Shown: positions 9,651-17,985 of the stretch, one piece after another | Position numbering within the stretch: position 1 is the stretch's first letter | Layout of the letters: every line of letters begins with the position of its first letter | Assembly: GCA_947626415.1 (NCBI GenBank) | Contig: CANQSA010000002.1 | Location: 1 to 64,000, forward strand | Length of the DNA: 64,000 bases | Direction: 5' to 3' | Origin: an uncultured Lachnospiraceae bacterium | GTDB lineage: Bacteria > Bacillota > Clostridia > Lachnospirales > Lachnospiraceae | Notes under the pieces: model-generated | Databases searched by the model: none | What the model was told of the DNA's origin: nothing | Seen by the model: the letters and a program-made list of their open reading frames with translations, nothing else | Made by a program: the position numbers and the translations under genes

Positions 9651-9690
9651 AAAAAAAAGAGGGCCGTTTTGCACGAATGGCTCTCTTTTT
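9651..9690 (-). terminator. terminator after histidine kinase gene
   Basis: On the minus strand GAGAGCC and GGCCCTC pair around a 13-base loop and are followed by TTTTTTTT. An A-run on the other side makes it potentially bidirectional. Confidence 0.8.
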
Positions 9691-9713
9691 ATCACGAATG
9701 GTCTGATTCGATT

Positions 9714-10439
9714 TTACTTTAACGGCAGCAGAATCTCTGTCGCGAATACGTTTCCTTCATCCTGCCGGTTCCGATAGCCCTTATACTTCTTTACCACCTT
9801 ATCGATCCTCTGCAGGCCAAAGCCGTGGTCTCCCTTTCCTTTGGTAGTCAGATACCCTTTCAGGCTCCGCTTAAACGTTCCGTCTGCCGCATTCATCACA
9901 TAAATATACAGGTTGTCCTTTACCTCATCGATATAGAGCCGTACAAACCGTTCCTCCTGGGGCAGCTTCATGCAGGCCTCCATCGCATTATCTAACAGAT
10001 TCCCGATTATGACGCTCAGATCCACATCGGAAACCGCCAGCTCTTTGGATACGATTGCTGTAGCGTCTACCCGGATACCGCGATTTTTCAGGACAGAGAT
10101 CTTACTGTTTAAAATCGCATCTATCATAATATTCCCCGTTTTTAATACAGTATCCACCGTCTCATAATCTTCTGTCAGATTATTCAGATACTCCCGCAGC
10201 TTTCCAATCTCATCCATTTCCAGATAGGCCCGCATGGTCTGTACATGATTTTTAAAATCATGCCTCCAGCCTCTGGTCTGCCGGTACATATTATCCACTT
10301 CTTCAAAATGCTTTTCTACCAGATCATTCTGATATCTTGCGATTTTTCGGTCAACGGTCCTGCGGATATACCATTGAATCCCCAGGACTGCCGCTCCCGC
10401 AATACAGAAACAACCTAGTATGATCATAACCTGTTCCAT
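9714..10439 (-). CDS. GHKL histidine kinase without sensor domain
   Basis: A 241-residue kinase of the AgrC/GHKL type. One membrane helix (residues 4-24) is followed directly by the dimerisation helix with the phospho-accepting histidine in WRHDFKNH. The ATPase core has an N box (NLLDNAMEAC) and a G box (GDHGFGLQRI). AgrC-like kinases normally carry five to seven helices that bind a peptide signal, and these are absent. The gene starts 12 bp after the LytTR regulator stop, so the two form one transcript. It may depend on a partner membrane protein for sensing, or act mainly as a phosphatase; neither can be read from the sequence. Confidence 0.88.
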   Translation of the reverse strand: MEQVMIILGCFCIAGAAVLGIQWYIRRTVDRKIARYQNDLVEKHFEEVDNMYRQTRGWRHDFKNHVQTMRAYLEMDEIGKLREYLNNLTEDYETVDTVLKTGNIMIDAILNSKISVLKNRGIRVDATAIVSKELAVSDVDLSVIIGNLLDNAMEACMKLPQEERFVRLYIDEVKDNLYIYVMNAADGTFKRSLKGYLTTKGKGDHGFGLQRIDKVVKKYKGYRNRQDEGNVFATEILLPLK

Positions 10440-10451
10440 ATCTTTTCCCTG

Positions 10452-11180
10452 CTATCTTCGAAATGCTGCTATAAACTTCTGACTGACTTCCTTCTGCATC
10501 CTTCTGCTCAAAGGCACTTCCGCCCCGTTATCCATAACGACATCTGATTTCTGAATCTTCGCGATTTTCCTGACCTGTATCAGATAAGAACGGTGACAGA
10601 AAATAAAGGCTCCGGTTTCACCGAGAATCTGATACAGTTCATGAATCCCCATCTTCACCTGTAAGGTCTGCGCTTCGCATACCAGCATACAGGAATGACC
10701 GAGCGCTTCCGCATACAAAATCGACTCCGTATCCACTTTCAGCATACCGTCTTCTGTGGGAAGCAGAATCAGATGCTTCTTTGTTTCCTTCTGGCTGATA
10801 CATTTATCCAGACACTGCCAGACTTTTTCCCGGTCAATGGGTTTTAAGAGATAATGCAGGGCTTCTACCTCATAGCCTTCCTGCATATACTCCGAAAGTC
10901 CGGTTGTAAATACAATCTCCACCTTTTTCCCGCTGCCGCTTTTCAGGCCTTTTTCCCGCAGCTGCTTTGCCAGCTCCACACCCGAAATCCCGGACATCAT
11001 AATATCCAGAAACAGGATATCGTACCGCTCATTTTCGCACCATTCAAAGAAAAACTGTTCACTGCTGGCAAAGGATGTGACTGCAGCCTCTATCTTCCGC
11101 TTCGTTTTCCACTGTTCAATGTACTCCGCAATCAACTCCCTATGCGTTTGTTCGTCGTCTACGACTGCAATATACAGCAT
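10452..11180 (-). CDS. LytTR-family response regulator
   Basis: A 242-residue regulator. The receiver domain spans residues 1-125 with the acidic pocket at DDE (8-10), the phospho-accepting Asp59 (FLDIMMSG) and the LLKPID lysine. A LytTR DNA-binding domain follows (about 140-240; YAEALGHSCML, FIFCHRSYLIQVRKI). It is paired with the adjacent kinase. It begins only 36 bp after the arabinofuranosidase gene with no clear terminator between, so read-through from the GH51 promoter is possible. The likely targets are its own operon and the downstream exporter. Confidence 0.92.
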   Translation of the reverse strand: MLYIAVVDDEQTHRELIAEYIEQWKTKRKIEAAVTSFASSEQFFFEWCENERYDILFLDIMMSGISGVELAKQLREKGLKSGSGKKVEIVFTTGLSEYMQEGYEVEALHYLLKPIDREKVWQCLDKCISQKETKKHLILLPTEDGMLKVDTESILYAEALGHSCMLVCEAQTLQVKMGIHELYQILGETGAFIFCHRSYLIQVRKIAKIQKSDVVMDNGAEVPLSRRMQKEVSQKFIAAFRR

Positions 11181-11216
11181 GTCCTTTTCTGCCTCCGCTC
11201 TGCGCCCACGCGTTTC

Positions 11217-13739
11217 TTACCGCTTTACCGCTGCCAGCACATTGACGGAATGCGGCGCGAGCTTCACCGTAAATCTGCGTCCGCCGTTTTCCAATACTTG
11301 TTCTCTGGCTGCTACCCGCTCCTTATTTTCCATATCGTTGACCGCGTCCAACGCTGCCGCTACAGTCTCCATCCGCACTTTCGGCAAAATATCGCAGTCC
11401 AGTTCTACTTCCGTTTCAACGGGATCCTCGCTTACGTTGATCAGCTTTAAGAACACCTGCTCTTTCTCTGTGGACGCTGCCGCATAGATCAGCGGATGAA
11501 CAGCCAGCTTCTTTTCCTGAACGAGGTCTCCGTTGATATAGCATGCATAGCTTCCCGGTTTCGCAACCATTTTATAGTGATTGAACTTCGTATAATCGAT
11601 CTGCAGCGGCACCCGCTTCGGCTGCGGCCGGTCGGAATTGAAGAAGGGCCGAAATTCCGTGGCGCCCTCTCCGTTTTCAATCCGCCAGATCTGGTTTCGC
11701 ACAGACTGCAGATTCCAGTCCGTATCCCTGGGTTCGCTGCAGCCCGCGTCCGTATCCGGATGAAAATTCCAGATCGACATGGTCACCGCATTCTCGGCGT
11801 CAAATTTCAGATCCGCTTCAAAGGTATACGCCTCCAGATCGGTCTGCCCGAACGTAACCCACATAAAATCATGGATATCCGGCATTCCCTGCGGACGGCG
11901 GCGCCGGTTCATAAACGCGGCAAAGGCCTGATTCCACGCATCGCTTTTTCCGGTAAAGGCGTGCCGCTTTTCTCCCCGCTTCATCGTATAGACGCCGTCC
12001 GTTTCTTCCCAGTCCCCGTATATCGTCCGGGAAATCGCAGCCGGCTCTCCGTTTATTTTCACGTTCTTCATCTGCAGCCCCGGCTTTTCACACAGAATCC
12101 CGGGGATTCCCTGATAATGCGGCGGACGGTACTCCGTCTCCGTTTTCGTTTCCACAACCTGCGCTCCCCGGTATTTTCCAAACAGACTGATCACATGATA
12201 ACTGGGGATTCCGTATACCTGGTGGTTGTCAAATACGATCAGATTGGGCTTCCACGCCGTATAATCCGAATTCTGGAACAGCGGCGCATACGCGGAGAGC
12301 TTTACAATATCCTGATTCTTCTCCACGCCGGTTAAAAATACCGCTTCCGCCATGGCGCATTCCATAGAGGCAATGGTCTTGCCGCCATTAACCGCATATT
12401 CTCCCAAAAAGATCTTGGGTCCCCGGCGGTCGTAACGGTCAAACATGGTATCGTTCTCTAAGAAAAATTCCGGCGCGCTGTAATAATGCTCGTCCGCGTA
12501 TTCCGTGGGCAGTCCCTTTTTCTCCGTATGCGCGTTGGAAATCAGGATCAGTTCCGGATAGCGGGCTTTGATCGTCTCATAGAATAACTGATACCGCTCT
12601 TCGTAAGCCGGTCCCCAGTTTTCATTGCCGATCTCCACATATTTGAGGGCAAAGGGCTCCGGATGTCCCATCTTCGCCCGGATCGCCCCGAATTTCGTCT
12701 CCGCGGAACCGGTCGCGTATTCAATGGCGTCCAGCGCCTCCTGAAGATATTCCTGAACCAGGTCCGGCTCAAACAGTTCGCTGCAGCGCGCCTGACAGGT
12801 CATGCCGCAGTTGCAGACATACATAGCCGCGATCTGCAGGTCTTCACATAGCTGCAGATATTCATGAAACCCAAGGCCGTTGGTAGTACGGTAGTGCCAC
12901 ATGAGCTGATGGCTGGGCCGTTCCCAGACCGGACCGATGGTGTTGGAAAAGCGCATGGCCGTTTCTTTTGAAAGCCCTTCTACAATGCAGCCGCCCGGGA
13001 ACCGCATGAACTTCGGATGCAGGCCCGCAAGCATTTCGACCAGATCCTTCCGCAGCCCGTGTCCCATGTATGTGTCGGCAGGCATCAGAGAGGTAAATCC
13101 GATCAAAATCCGTACTTCCCGGTCTGCCGTCAATACCAGCCGGCCGTCGAAACATTCCCCGTCCGCTGTCAGCCGGTAATCGATCCGCTGATATGTTTCC
13201 GCAGGCATGATCTCCTTTTCTTCCGCCGCATAGACCCTGCCCGCGGCGTCTTCCAGCGAAACCTTCAGGCAAAATGCCGCTTCGGTTTTGACAAACAGAT
13301 AAAAATCTGCACGTTCTCCCGTTCTGATCGGTACGCCCGCATAACCGATATTCCATATTTTTCCGGACGGTTTAAAACAGACTTCCAGCGCGCCCGCCCG
13401 CTTTTCATTCAGCGTGTCTGTTTGATCAAGCTTCATATCCGCGTTTTCACTGTACCAGCCCGGGATCTCCGTATACGGGACCTTTTCGGCCCAGTCGTCC
13501 ATGCCTTCCCCGTGGTTAAAGGCGCCCGGCCAGCCGCCTCTGTTTACATAGATCTTCTGTTCCGCATCCGTGGTACAGCCTGCCGGTACCAGCGAATCTT
13601 CAAAGGAACGGTTCCGGATCATCTCAGGGTACAGTCCGCCGTCTCCGGCCCGGTTGATATCTTCAAAAAACAACCCGTACAGATCTTCTGCTGTCGGGAA
13701 CAGCTCCCGCTTCGTATTTACAATCACTTTATGCTGCAT
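11217..13739 (-). CDS. alpha-L-arabinofuranosidase, GH51
   Basis: An 840-residue glycoside hydrolase that would release terminal arabinofuranose from arabinan or arabinoxylan. The catalytic barrel carries the acid/base Glu in EIGNENWGP and the nucleophile Glu in IFLGEYAVNGG. After the barrel a segment with features of a jelly-roll or laminin-G-like module (TDLEAYTFEADLKFDAEN to YACYINGDLV) interrupts the usual C-terminal beta domain, so the protein is longer than the roughly 500-residue core family. No signal peptide is visible, so it probably acts on imported oligosaccharides. The start at MQHKVIV is chosen for its GGAGG site. A consensus promoter lies upstream. The extracellular GH43 arabinanase nearby would supply its substrate. 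Confidence 0.88.
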   Translation of the reverse strand: MQHKVIVNTKRELFPTAEDLYGLFFEDINRAGDGGLYPEMIRNRSFEDSLVPAGCTTDAEQKIYVNRGGWPGAFNHGEGMDDWAEKVPYTEIPGWYSENADMKLDQTDTLNEKRAGALEVCFKPSGKIWNIGYAGVPIRTGERADFYLFVKTEAAFCLKVSLEDAAGRVYAAEEKEIMPAETYQRIDYRLTADGECFDGRLVLTADREVRILIGFTSLMPADTYMGHGLRKDLVEMLAGLHPKFMRFPGGCIVEGLSKETAMRFSNTIGPVWERPSHQLMWHYRTTNGLGFHEYLQLCEDLQIAAMYVCNCGMTCQARCSELFEPDLVQEYLQEALDAIEYATGSAETKFGAIRAKMGHPEPFALKYVEIGNENWGPAYEERYQLFYETIKARYPELILISNAHTEKKGLPTEYADEHYYSAPEFFLENDTMFDRYDRRGPKIFLGEYAVNGGKTIASMECAMAEAVFLTGVEKNQDIVKLSAYAPLFQNSDYTAWKPNLIVFDNHQVYGIPSYHVISLFGKYRGAQVVETKTETEYRPPHYQGIPGILCEKPGLQMKNVKINGEPAAISRTIYGDWEETDGVYTMKRGEKRHAFTGKSDAWNQAFAAFMNRRRRPQGMPDIHDFMWVTFGQTDLEAYTFEADLKFDAENAVTMSIWNFHPDTDAGCSEPRDTDWNLQSVRNQIWRIENGEGATEFRPFFNSDRPQPKRVPLQIDYTKFNHYKMVAKPGSYACYINGDLVQEKKLAVHPLIYAAASTEKEQVFLKLINVSEDPVETEVELDCDILPKVRMETVAAALDAVNDMENKERVAAREQVLENGGRRFTVKLAPHSVNVLAAVKR

Positions 13740-13773
13740 CCGTATCAATCCTCCAATATCATTTCTTAAGAAA

Positions 13774-13802
13774 ACTATAACTTTTTCCATTCAGAATGTC
13801 AA
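13774..13802 (-). promoter_or_regulatory. promoter of GH51 gene
   Basis: Minus-strand TTGACA, a 17-base spacer and TATAGT, 35 bases before the ATG at 13739. The palindrome TTCTTAAGAA lies next to it in the leader. This is one of the best -35/-10 pairs in the window. Confidence 0.8.
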
Positions 13803-13851
13803 TGATGGTTTTTATCTTTATCAGTTTTATAAAATTTATAAAAACACAATA

Positions 13852-13884
13852 GAAAAAGAGGCTGCTTCCTGTAAAGCGCCTCTC
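13852..13884 (-). terminator. terminator after first mini-XRE gene
   Basis: GAGGCGC and its partner GCCTC pair around a short loop on the minus strand and are followed by TTTTTCT, directly downstream of the 13902-14126 gene. Confidence 0.75.
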
Positions 13885-13901
13885 CCATCTCTCTGCTCTG
13901 T

Positions 13902-14126
13902 TTATTCTTCTTCCGGTCTGCAGTATGTGATCAGGTCTCCGACTTCTATCTTCAGATAATAACACAGCTTACAGATCAGCTCCGCGTCAATCCGCTGAAA
14001 TTCATTCTGACAATACCGATTGAAATTCGTACGCGGAATATCCAGTTCTTTGCATACCTGATTCTTGGAAATTCCCTTTTTCTCTAAAATCGCTTCAATA
14101 TTTAACCTTAATTTTCCGTAATCCAT
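13902..14126 (-). CDS. mini-XRE regulator, paralogue 1
   Basis: A 74-residue Cro/C1-type helix-turn-helix protein that is nothing but the DNA-binding domain. The recognition region reads ISKNQVCKELDIPRTNFNRY, and the fold is closed by a YYLKIEVGDLITY segment. It is about half identical to the 14480-14701 gene (YGKL start; LICK-CYYL). It sits 46 bases from the first base of a perfect 18-bp palindrome that contains TATAAT on both strands, so autoregulation is plausible. A GAGG site precedes the ATG. Confidence 0.82.
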   Translation of the reverse strand: MDYGKLRLNIEAILEKKGISKNQVCKELDIPRTNFNRYCQNEFQRIDAELICKLCYYLKIEVGDLITYCRPEEE

Positions 14127-14152
14127 AAATGTTTCCTCTTTACTTTTTCAAT

Positions 14153-14170
14153 GTCATTATATATAATGAC
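14153..14170. promoter_or_regulatory. 18-bp palindrome with -10 motifs
   Basis: GTCATTATATATAATGAC is a perfect palindrome carrying TATAAT in both directions. On the plus strand TTTACT lies 17 bases upstream of TATAAT. It is placed to be a shared or overlapping promoter and operator for the first mini-XRE gene and the divergent small gene. Confidence 0.55.
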
Positions 14171-14194
14171 TCCATAAATATTAACTCTCTATAT

Positions 14195-14216
14195 AGTGAA
14201 TCACTTTATATTCACT
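14195..14216. promoter_or_regulatory. inverted repeat AGTGAAT-N8-ATTCACT
   Basis: AGTGAAT and ATTCACT form an inverted repeat with an 8-base centre. Inside it AGTGAATCACT is itself palindromic, and a further TCACT half-site follows. It lies in the leader of the small plus-strand gene between the divergent genes and is a candidate operator for the mini-XRE proteins. Confidence 0.5.
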
Positions 14217-14271
14217 CACTGTATGTTACAGTTTATTGTAATCAATATTCTTATGAAAAAGAGGAGGAAAA

Positions 14272-14478
14272 ATGCGCCGAATCAAAAAATGGATCAAAAA
14301 AATCAAAGTTCGATCAGATTCCGGAACCCGGAATCCGAAAAGTTATGTCCTTGAGCATTCAGCCTGGCGTTTATTTCCGCTTTCCTTTTATCAAACACAT
14401 ACGCAGGCAGAAATCAAACGGATCACGCAGGCTGCCATTGAAAAAATCCGTTCCCTGATTGACGATCTGGAACAATAG
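14272..14478 (+). CDS. small basic hypothetical protein
   Basis: A 68-residue protein with a strongly basic N-terminus (MRRIKKWIKKIKVRS) and an amphipathic C-terminal helix (EIKRITQAAIEKIRSLIDDL). I do not recognise it. A perfect GAGGAGG site stands 5-6 bases before the ATG, which is strong evidence of translation. It is the only plus-strand gene within many kilobases of intact neighbours. It is divergent from the first mini-XRE gene and convergent with the second, with only one base between the stop codons. The context suggests a regulated small peptide with antimicrobial, toxin-like or regulatory function, but nothing in the sequence proves that. Confidence 0.65.
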   Translation: MRRIKKWIKKIKVRSDSGTRNPKSYVLEHSAWRLFPLSFYQTHTQAEIKRITQAAIEKIRSLIDDLEQ

Positions 14479-14479
14479 A

Positions 14480-14701
14480 CTAAGGATCATTTCCCTGATA
14501 GTCAAACAAATCTTCAAACGAAATATGCAGATAAAAGCAAACTTTGCAGATCAGATCCGGATCAAGCTCGCGGACCTGATTCCTGCAGCAGGCCTCTAAT
14601 TCCTGACCGGCAATATGCAGGTCCTGACAGATCTGTTCATCGGAAATTCCACGCTCTTTTAAGATTGTCTCTAAATTACAGATCAGTTTTCCGTACTTCA
14701 T
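14480..14701 (-). CDS. mini-XRE regulator, paralogue 2
   Basis: A 73-residue helix-turn-helix-only protein, paralogous to the 13902-14126 gene: same length, shared YGKL start, ISDEQICQDL recognition region and the LICKVCFYLHISFEDLF end. It ends one base from the stop of the convergent small basic gene, so transcripts of the two would collide or overlap. An AGGAG site lies 5 bases before the ATG. Confidence 0.8.
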   Translation of the reverse strand: MKYGKLICNLETILKERGISDEQICQDLHIAGQELEACCRNQVRELDPDLICKVCFYLHISFEDLFDYQGNDP

Positions 14702-14724
14702 AAACTTCTCCTTTATCTACATGT

Positions 14725-14753
14725 ATCGTATCATCATCATTTATACTTGTCAA
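14725..14753 (-). promoter_or_regulatory. promoter of second mini-XRE gene
   Basis: TTGACA, a 17-base spacer and TACGAT on the minus strand, about 25 bases before the ATG at 14701. Confidence 0.65.
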
Positions 14754-14776
14754 TATATTTATTGAAATGTTCTGTT

Positions 14777-14816
14777 AAAAAGGCCGTGCAGTTCCATTCC
14801 GGACTGCACAGCCTTT
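14777..14816 (-). terminator. terminator after GH43 gene
   Basis: GGCTGTGCAGT pairs with ACTGCACGGCC around a 10-base loop (one G-U pair) and is followed by TTTTTAAC on the minus strand. Confidence 0.85.
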
Positions 14817-14828
14817 CTGCCGTTTTTA

Positions 14829-16430
14829 TTATTTTTTAATGCCCCAGATACAAGAGTTATTATCGCCTGCCGCGGTAAAGACCATCCGCTCCGTACGTTC
14901 CTGAGATTCATCCGACTGCCTGCAGAATACGCCTTTAAACTCAGCGCCGCGCAGCTTGATCGTCACATACGGGGAGTTTTCTTTCATTTCCCAGGTTCCC
15001 TCCTGCGAACCGGTTACCGTCCCGTCTTCATTTAACTGAATGGACTTTTCCTTGGTCACATATACATTTGCCATACTGGAAGATGCGGTGTTTGACACTC
15101 CGTGATTGATAAATCCGTACTCACCCACAACCTCTTCCTTGGAATAACCGGTCTCGGAAATCGTTTCTCCCTTATACTCATAAGGCAGTACCACTGTAAA
15201 TCCGTCTTCATTGACAAACATTTGATGGATCCGCAGCTGATGATTGTTGCCGACGCCATCGGCAAACCGCGTATGATATGCATGGAACAGCTTTCCGCTC
15301 TCCCGATCCGCGATCGCGGAGGTATGTCCCGGAGAAACATAGGCCTCGGTGGTATCGATCTGATAGTTGCCCATCAGCTTTAATCCTTTGTTTTTCTTAT
15401 CGGTCGCCTGATTACCGGCCGCGTCCACATAAGGACCGTCCGGAGATTTGGAACTGTACACCCGCGCGTTATATCCGCCGTTTCCTGCCAGATCTCCATA
15501 AGTGACAAACAGGTGGTAGGTCTCCGTTTTCGGATCGTACAGCACATAAGGGCCTTCCCCCTTTCCGTCACAGCCTTCCGAGGTAGCGATCAGCTTTCCG
15601 AAATAAGCGACTACGTTGTTGGTCGGATCATCCTCTGCCGGGTATTTGGGGATTCCCGTATTCACATCGATCTCCAGCAGATAGATGCCGCCGAAATAGG
15701 AACCGTACACCATCCACATTCTGCCGTCCTTATCATAGAACATTCCCGGATCGATGGCGTTCGGCATATTGCCCGGTGAAGAATTATACTGTCCGGCCGC
15801 GGTAAACCACTTGCTGCTGACTCCCTTTAACGTACCGTCCGCCAACAGGTCTTTGATATTGGTATTGTTATAAGACCAGGTCCCGCTGGTCGTGTTGGTA
15901 AATCCGGAATATACAATGGGCGTTGCTTCCGAATAAGGACCGGCAATCTTATCTGACGTCGCAAACCAGATCACAGAATCAGTGGAGCCGAACTGAGAGG
16001 AGCACGCATAAAAGTAATACTTCTTTGTCGTGGTGTTATAGATCACATCTGCTGCCCAGCAGCCCAGATCGCCGCCCTCCAGATTCATCCACGCCTTAAT
16101 GTTCTGCATTTTTCCATCCAGCTTATCAATATCGAACAGCCGTCTCGCCCCGCCGATATCGGTCCAGGTCTGCAGATTCTTGGATTTCCCTGCTGCCAGA
16201 TGAGAGCCGAATACATAATAGGTTCCGTCTTCATCCTGTACCAGTGTCGGATCGTGTACAGAAATTCTGGTAAACAGATTTTCCGCCGACGAAGTGTTCT
16301 GTTTCTTCGGGGTTGCCTCTTCCACATTGTTCTTTGTTTCTGTTTGCGAGGCGTCTCCGCAGCCTGATACCGAAACCGCACAAATCGCGGTCAGGATCAG
16401 CGCAAGCCATTTTTTCCCTTTTTTTCTCAT
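14829..16430 (-). CDS. GH43 endo-arabinanase lipoprotein
   Basis: A 533-residue family 43 hydrolase, most like extracellular arabinan endo-1,5-alpha-L-arabinosidases. A lipoprotein signal with lipobox VSGC (Cys24) tethers it outside the membrane. The five-bladed propeller residues are visible: catalytic base Asp in ISVHDPTLV, the pKa-tuning Asp in NAIDPGMFYD and the acid Glu in GKGEGPYVLYD. The C-terminal region (about residue 410 on) is a beta-rich ancillary domain as in longer arabinanases. GGAGG precedes the ATG. It probably cuts arabinan at the surface so that the GH51 enzyme can finish digestion inside the cell. Confidence 0.88.
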   Translation of the reverse strand: MRKKGKKWLALILTAICAVSVSGCGDASQTETKNNVEEATPKKQNTSSAENLFTRISVHDPTLVQDEDGTYYVFGSHLAAGKSKNLQTWTDIGGARRLFDIDKLDGKMQNIKAWMNLEGGDLGCWAADVIYNTTTKKYYFYACSSQFGSTDSVIWFATSDKIAGPYSEATPIVYSGFTNTTSGTWSYNNTNIKDLLADGTLKGVSSKWFTAAGQYNSSPGNMPNAIDPGMFYDKDGRMWMVYGSYFGGIYLLEIDVNTGIPKYPAEDDPTNNVVAYFGKLIATSEGCDGKGEGPYVLYDPKTETYHLFVTYGDLAGNGGYNARVYSSKSPDGPYVDAAGNQATDKKNKGLKLMGNYQIDTTEAYVSPGHTSAIADRESGKLFHAYHTRFADGVGNNHQLRIHQMFVNEDGFTVVLPYEYKGETISETGYSKEEVVGEYGFINHGVSNTASSSMANVYVTKEKSIQLNEDGTVTGSQEGTWEMKENSPYVTIKLRGAEFKGVFCRQSDESQERTERMVFTAAGDNNSCIWGIKK

Positions 16431-16481
16431 GCTCTTTCCTCCGTTCCTTGTCTATCATTTCACATATATTTTATAATCAAC

Positions 16482-16509
16482 AGTATACCATATTTCCCGC
16501 AAAGCACAA
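16482..16509 (-). promoter_or_regulatory. promoter of GH43 gene
   Basis: TTGTGC, a 16-base spacer and TATACT on the minus strand, about 50 bases before the ATG at 16430. Confidence 0.5.
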
Positions 16510-16513
16510 GTGA

Positions 16514-17938
16514 TTATTCTATTCCCACCGCTTCCGGAATTTCCGTTCTGCCGGACGCAGGTTCTAATGCGGCCGCTTCCGCTTCCCGTACCTTCCGCAT
16601 CATGCCGCGCATAATCGGAACCGCGAGAAAGAGCGTCAGGACATCCGCCACTGCCTGAACGGAAGCCACGCCAAACGCGCCGAACAGATATGCCATCGGA
16701 AATACGATCGGCAGAAAACAGGTCCCCTGTCTTGCAGTCGAAAGCAGTACAGCGCCTCTTGCGTTTCCCAGTCCCGCGCAGAACATATTGACCACAGCAA
16801 CCCAGGCATGCACAGGCAGCGCCAGACACTGCAGCCGGATACACAGCGCGCCGATCTGCTGTACATCCGCATCCGCCTCCGAAAACAGATGGATGATCGG
16901 ATTGGCAAGCAGCGCCAGAACCGCTCCCACCAGCGCGGCGCCGATCAGAGCCGTTTTGGCCGAAAACCGATAGCACTCCTTCACCCGGTCAAACCGTTTC
17001 GCGCCCCAGTTAAATCCGGCTACCGGCTGGAAACCGGAGCCAAATCCCAGAACAAAACCAAACGGGAACATCATGATCTTTGTTGAAACGCCGATTGCCG
17101 CCAAAACAGAATCGGAGATCTCTCCGGCGATATTGTTTAATACGATGGCAGATACTACCGCCAGCCCGGAACGGAACATGGAAGAACTGCCGACGCTGAT
17201 GATCTGATACAGATTCTCTTTATTGCACTGAAACTGAAAGAGCGAAATCCGAAGCATCGTTTTCCGGCGCAGATACGGGTACAGTAAAATACCGAAACTG
17301 ACCAGTTTGGAAATCGCCGTCGCCATGGACGCGCCTGCCACGCCGAGATCCAGCCCGAAGATAAAGATCGGGTCCAGAACGCAATTCAGGATTCCGCCAA
17401 AGCCCATACCGATCATGGAGAGCAGCGCGCTGCCCTCCGCCCGCAGGCATTGATTCATCACGAAACTGGAGGCCATGAACGGCGCAACCAGAACGACATA
17501 GGTGGCGTAATCAATGGAATACTGCAGACAGGTATCCGTAGCGCCCAGCATACGCACCATCGGCGTCATAAATACAATTCCGGCCACCATCAGCACCGCG
17601 CCGAAGGCCACTGCCAGAAAGAACGCGGTGGAAAGGACCCGATTCGCCTTTTTCTCCTCTTTGGCACCCAGTAAACGGGCAATATAGCTGTTTGCGCCGA
17701 CCGCAAGCATAGAACCCGCCATCATAATAATCTGATCCAGGGAAGCGTTCACGCTGACAGCCGCTGTGGCATTAGTCCCCAGAGAACTTACAAAATAAGT
17801 ATCCGCGAGATTGTAAATAGAAGTAATTAAAAAGGAAATGATCGTCGGGATCGCCATCTGACCGATGATCTTCGGAATCGATTCCGTCAGCATCCGGTTT
17901 TCGCGCCGTCCCTGTTTCTCCTGTGTAGATTCAGCCAT
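16514..17938 (-). CDS. MATE-family efflux transporter
   Basis: A 474-residue integral membrane protein with twelve hydrophobic stretches in two similar halves. The first half shows the family pattern (SIYNLADTYFVSSLGTNATAAVSV; LAVGANSYIARLLGAKEEKKA). These proteins expel cationic drugs or metabolites in exchange for Na+ or H+. I start at MAESTQ (17938) because GGAATGGAG lies just upstream. An ATG six codons earlier would be poorly placed. It lies 47 bp after the phosphotransacylase gene in the same direction. The substrate is unknown. Confidence 0.9.
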   Translation of the reverse strand: MAESTQEKQGRRENRMLTESIPKIIGQMAIPTIISFLITSIYNLADTYFVSSLGTNATAAVSVNASLDQIIMMAGSMLAVGANSYIARLLGAKEEKKANRVLSTAFFLAVAFGAVLMVAGIVFMTPMVRMLGATDTCLQYSIDYATYVVLVAPFMASSFVMNQCLRAEGSALLSMIGMGFGGILNCVLDPIFIFGLDLGVAGASMATAISKLVSFGILLYPYLRRKTMLRISLFQFQCNKENLYQIISVGSSSMFRSGLAVVSAIVLNNIAGEISDSVLAAIGVSTKIMMFPFGFVLGFGSGFQPVAGFNWGAKRFDRVKECYRFSAKTALIGAALVGAVLALLANPIIHLFSEADADVQQIGALCIRLQCLALPVHAWVAVVNMFCAGLGNARGAVLLSTARQGTCFLPIVFPMAYLFGAFGVASVQAVADVLTLFLAVPIMRGMMRKVREAEAAALEPASGRTEIPEAVGIE

Positions 17939-17985
17939 AAAACATCTCCATTCCAAAGCCTTGCGCTTCTTTTGTAATCCGACCG

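Noticed and set aside
7774-11180. agr-type quorum-sensing locus
   Set aside because: The kinase and regulator are Agr-like, but no AgrB protease or AgrD peptide gene is found in the gaps, and the kinase lacks the sensor domain.
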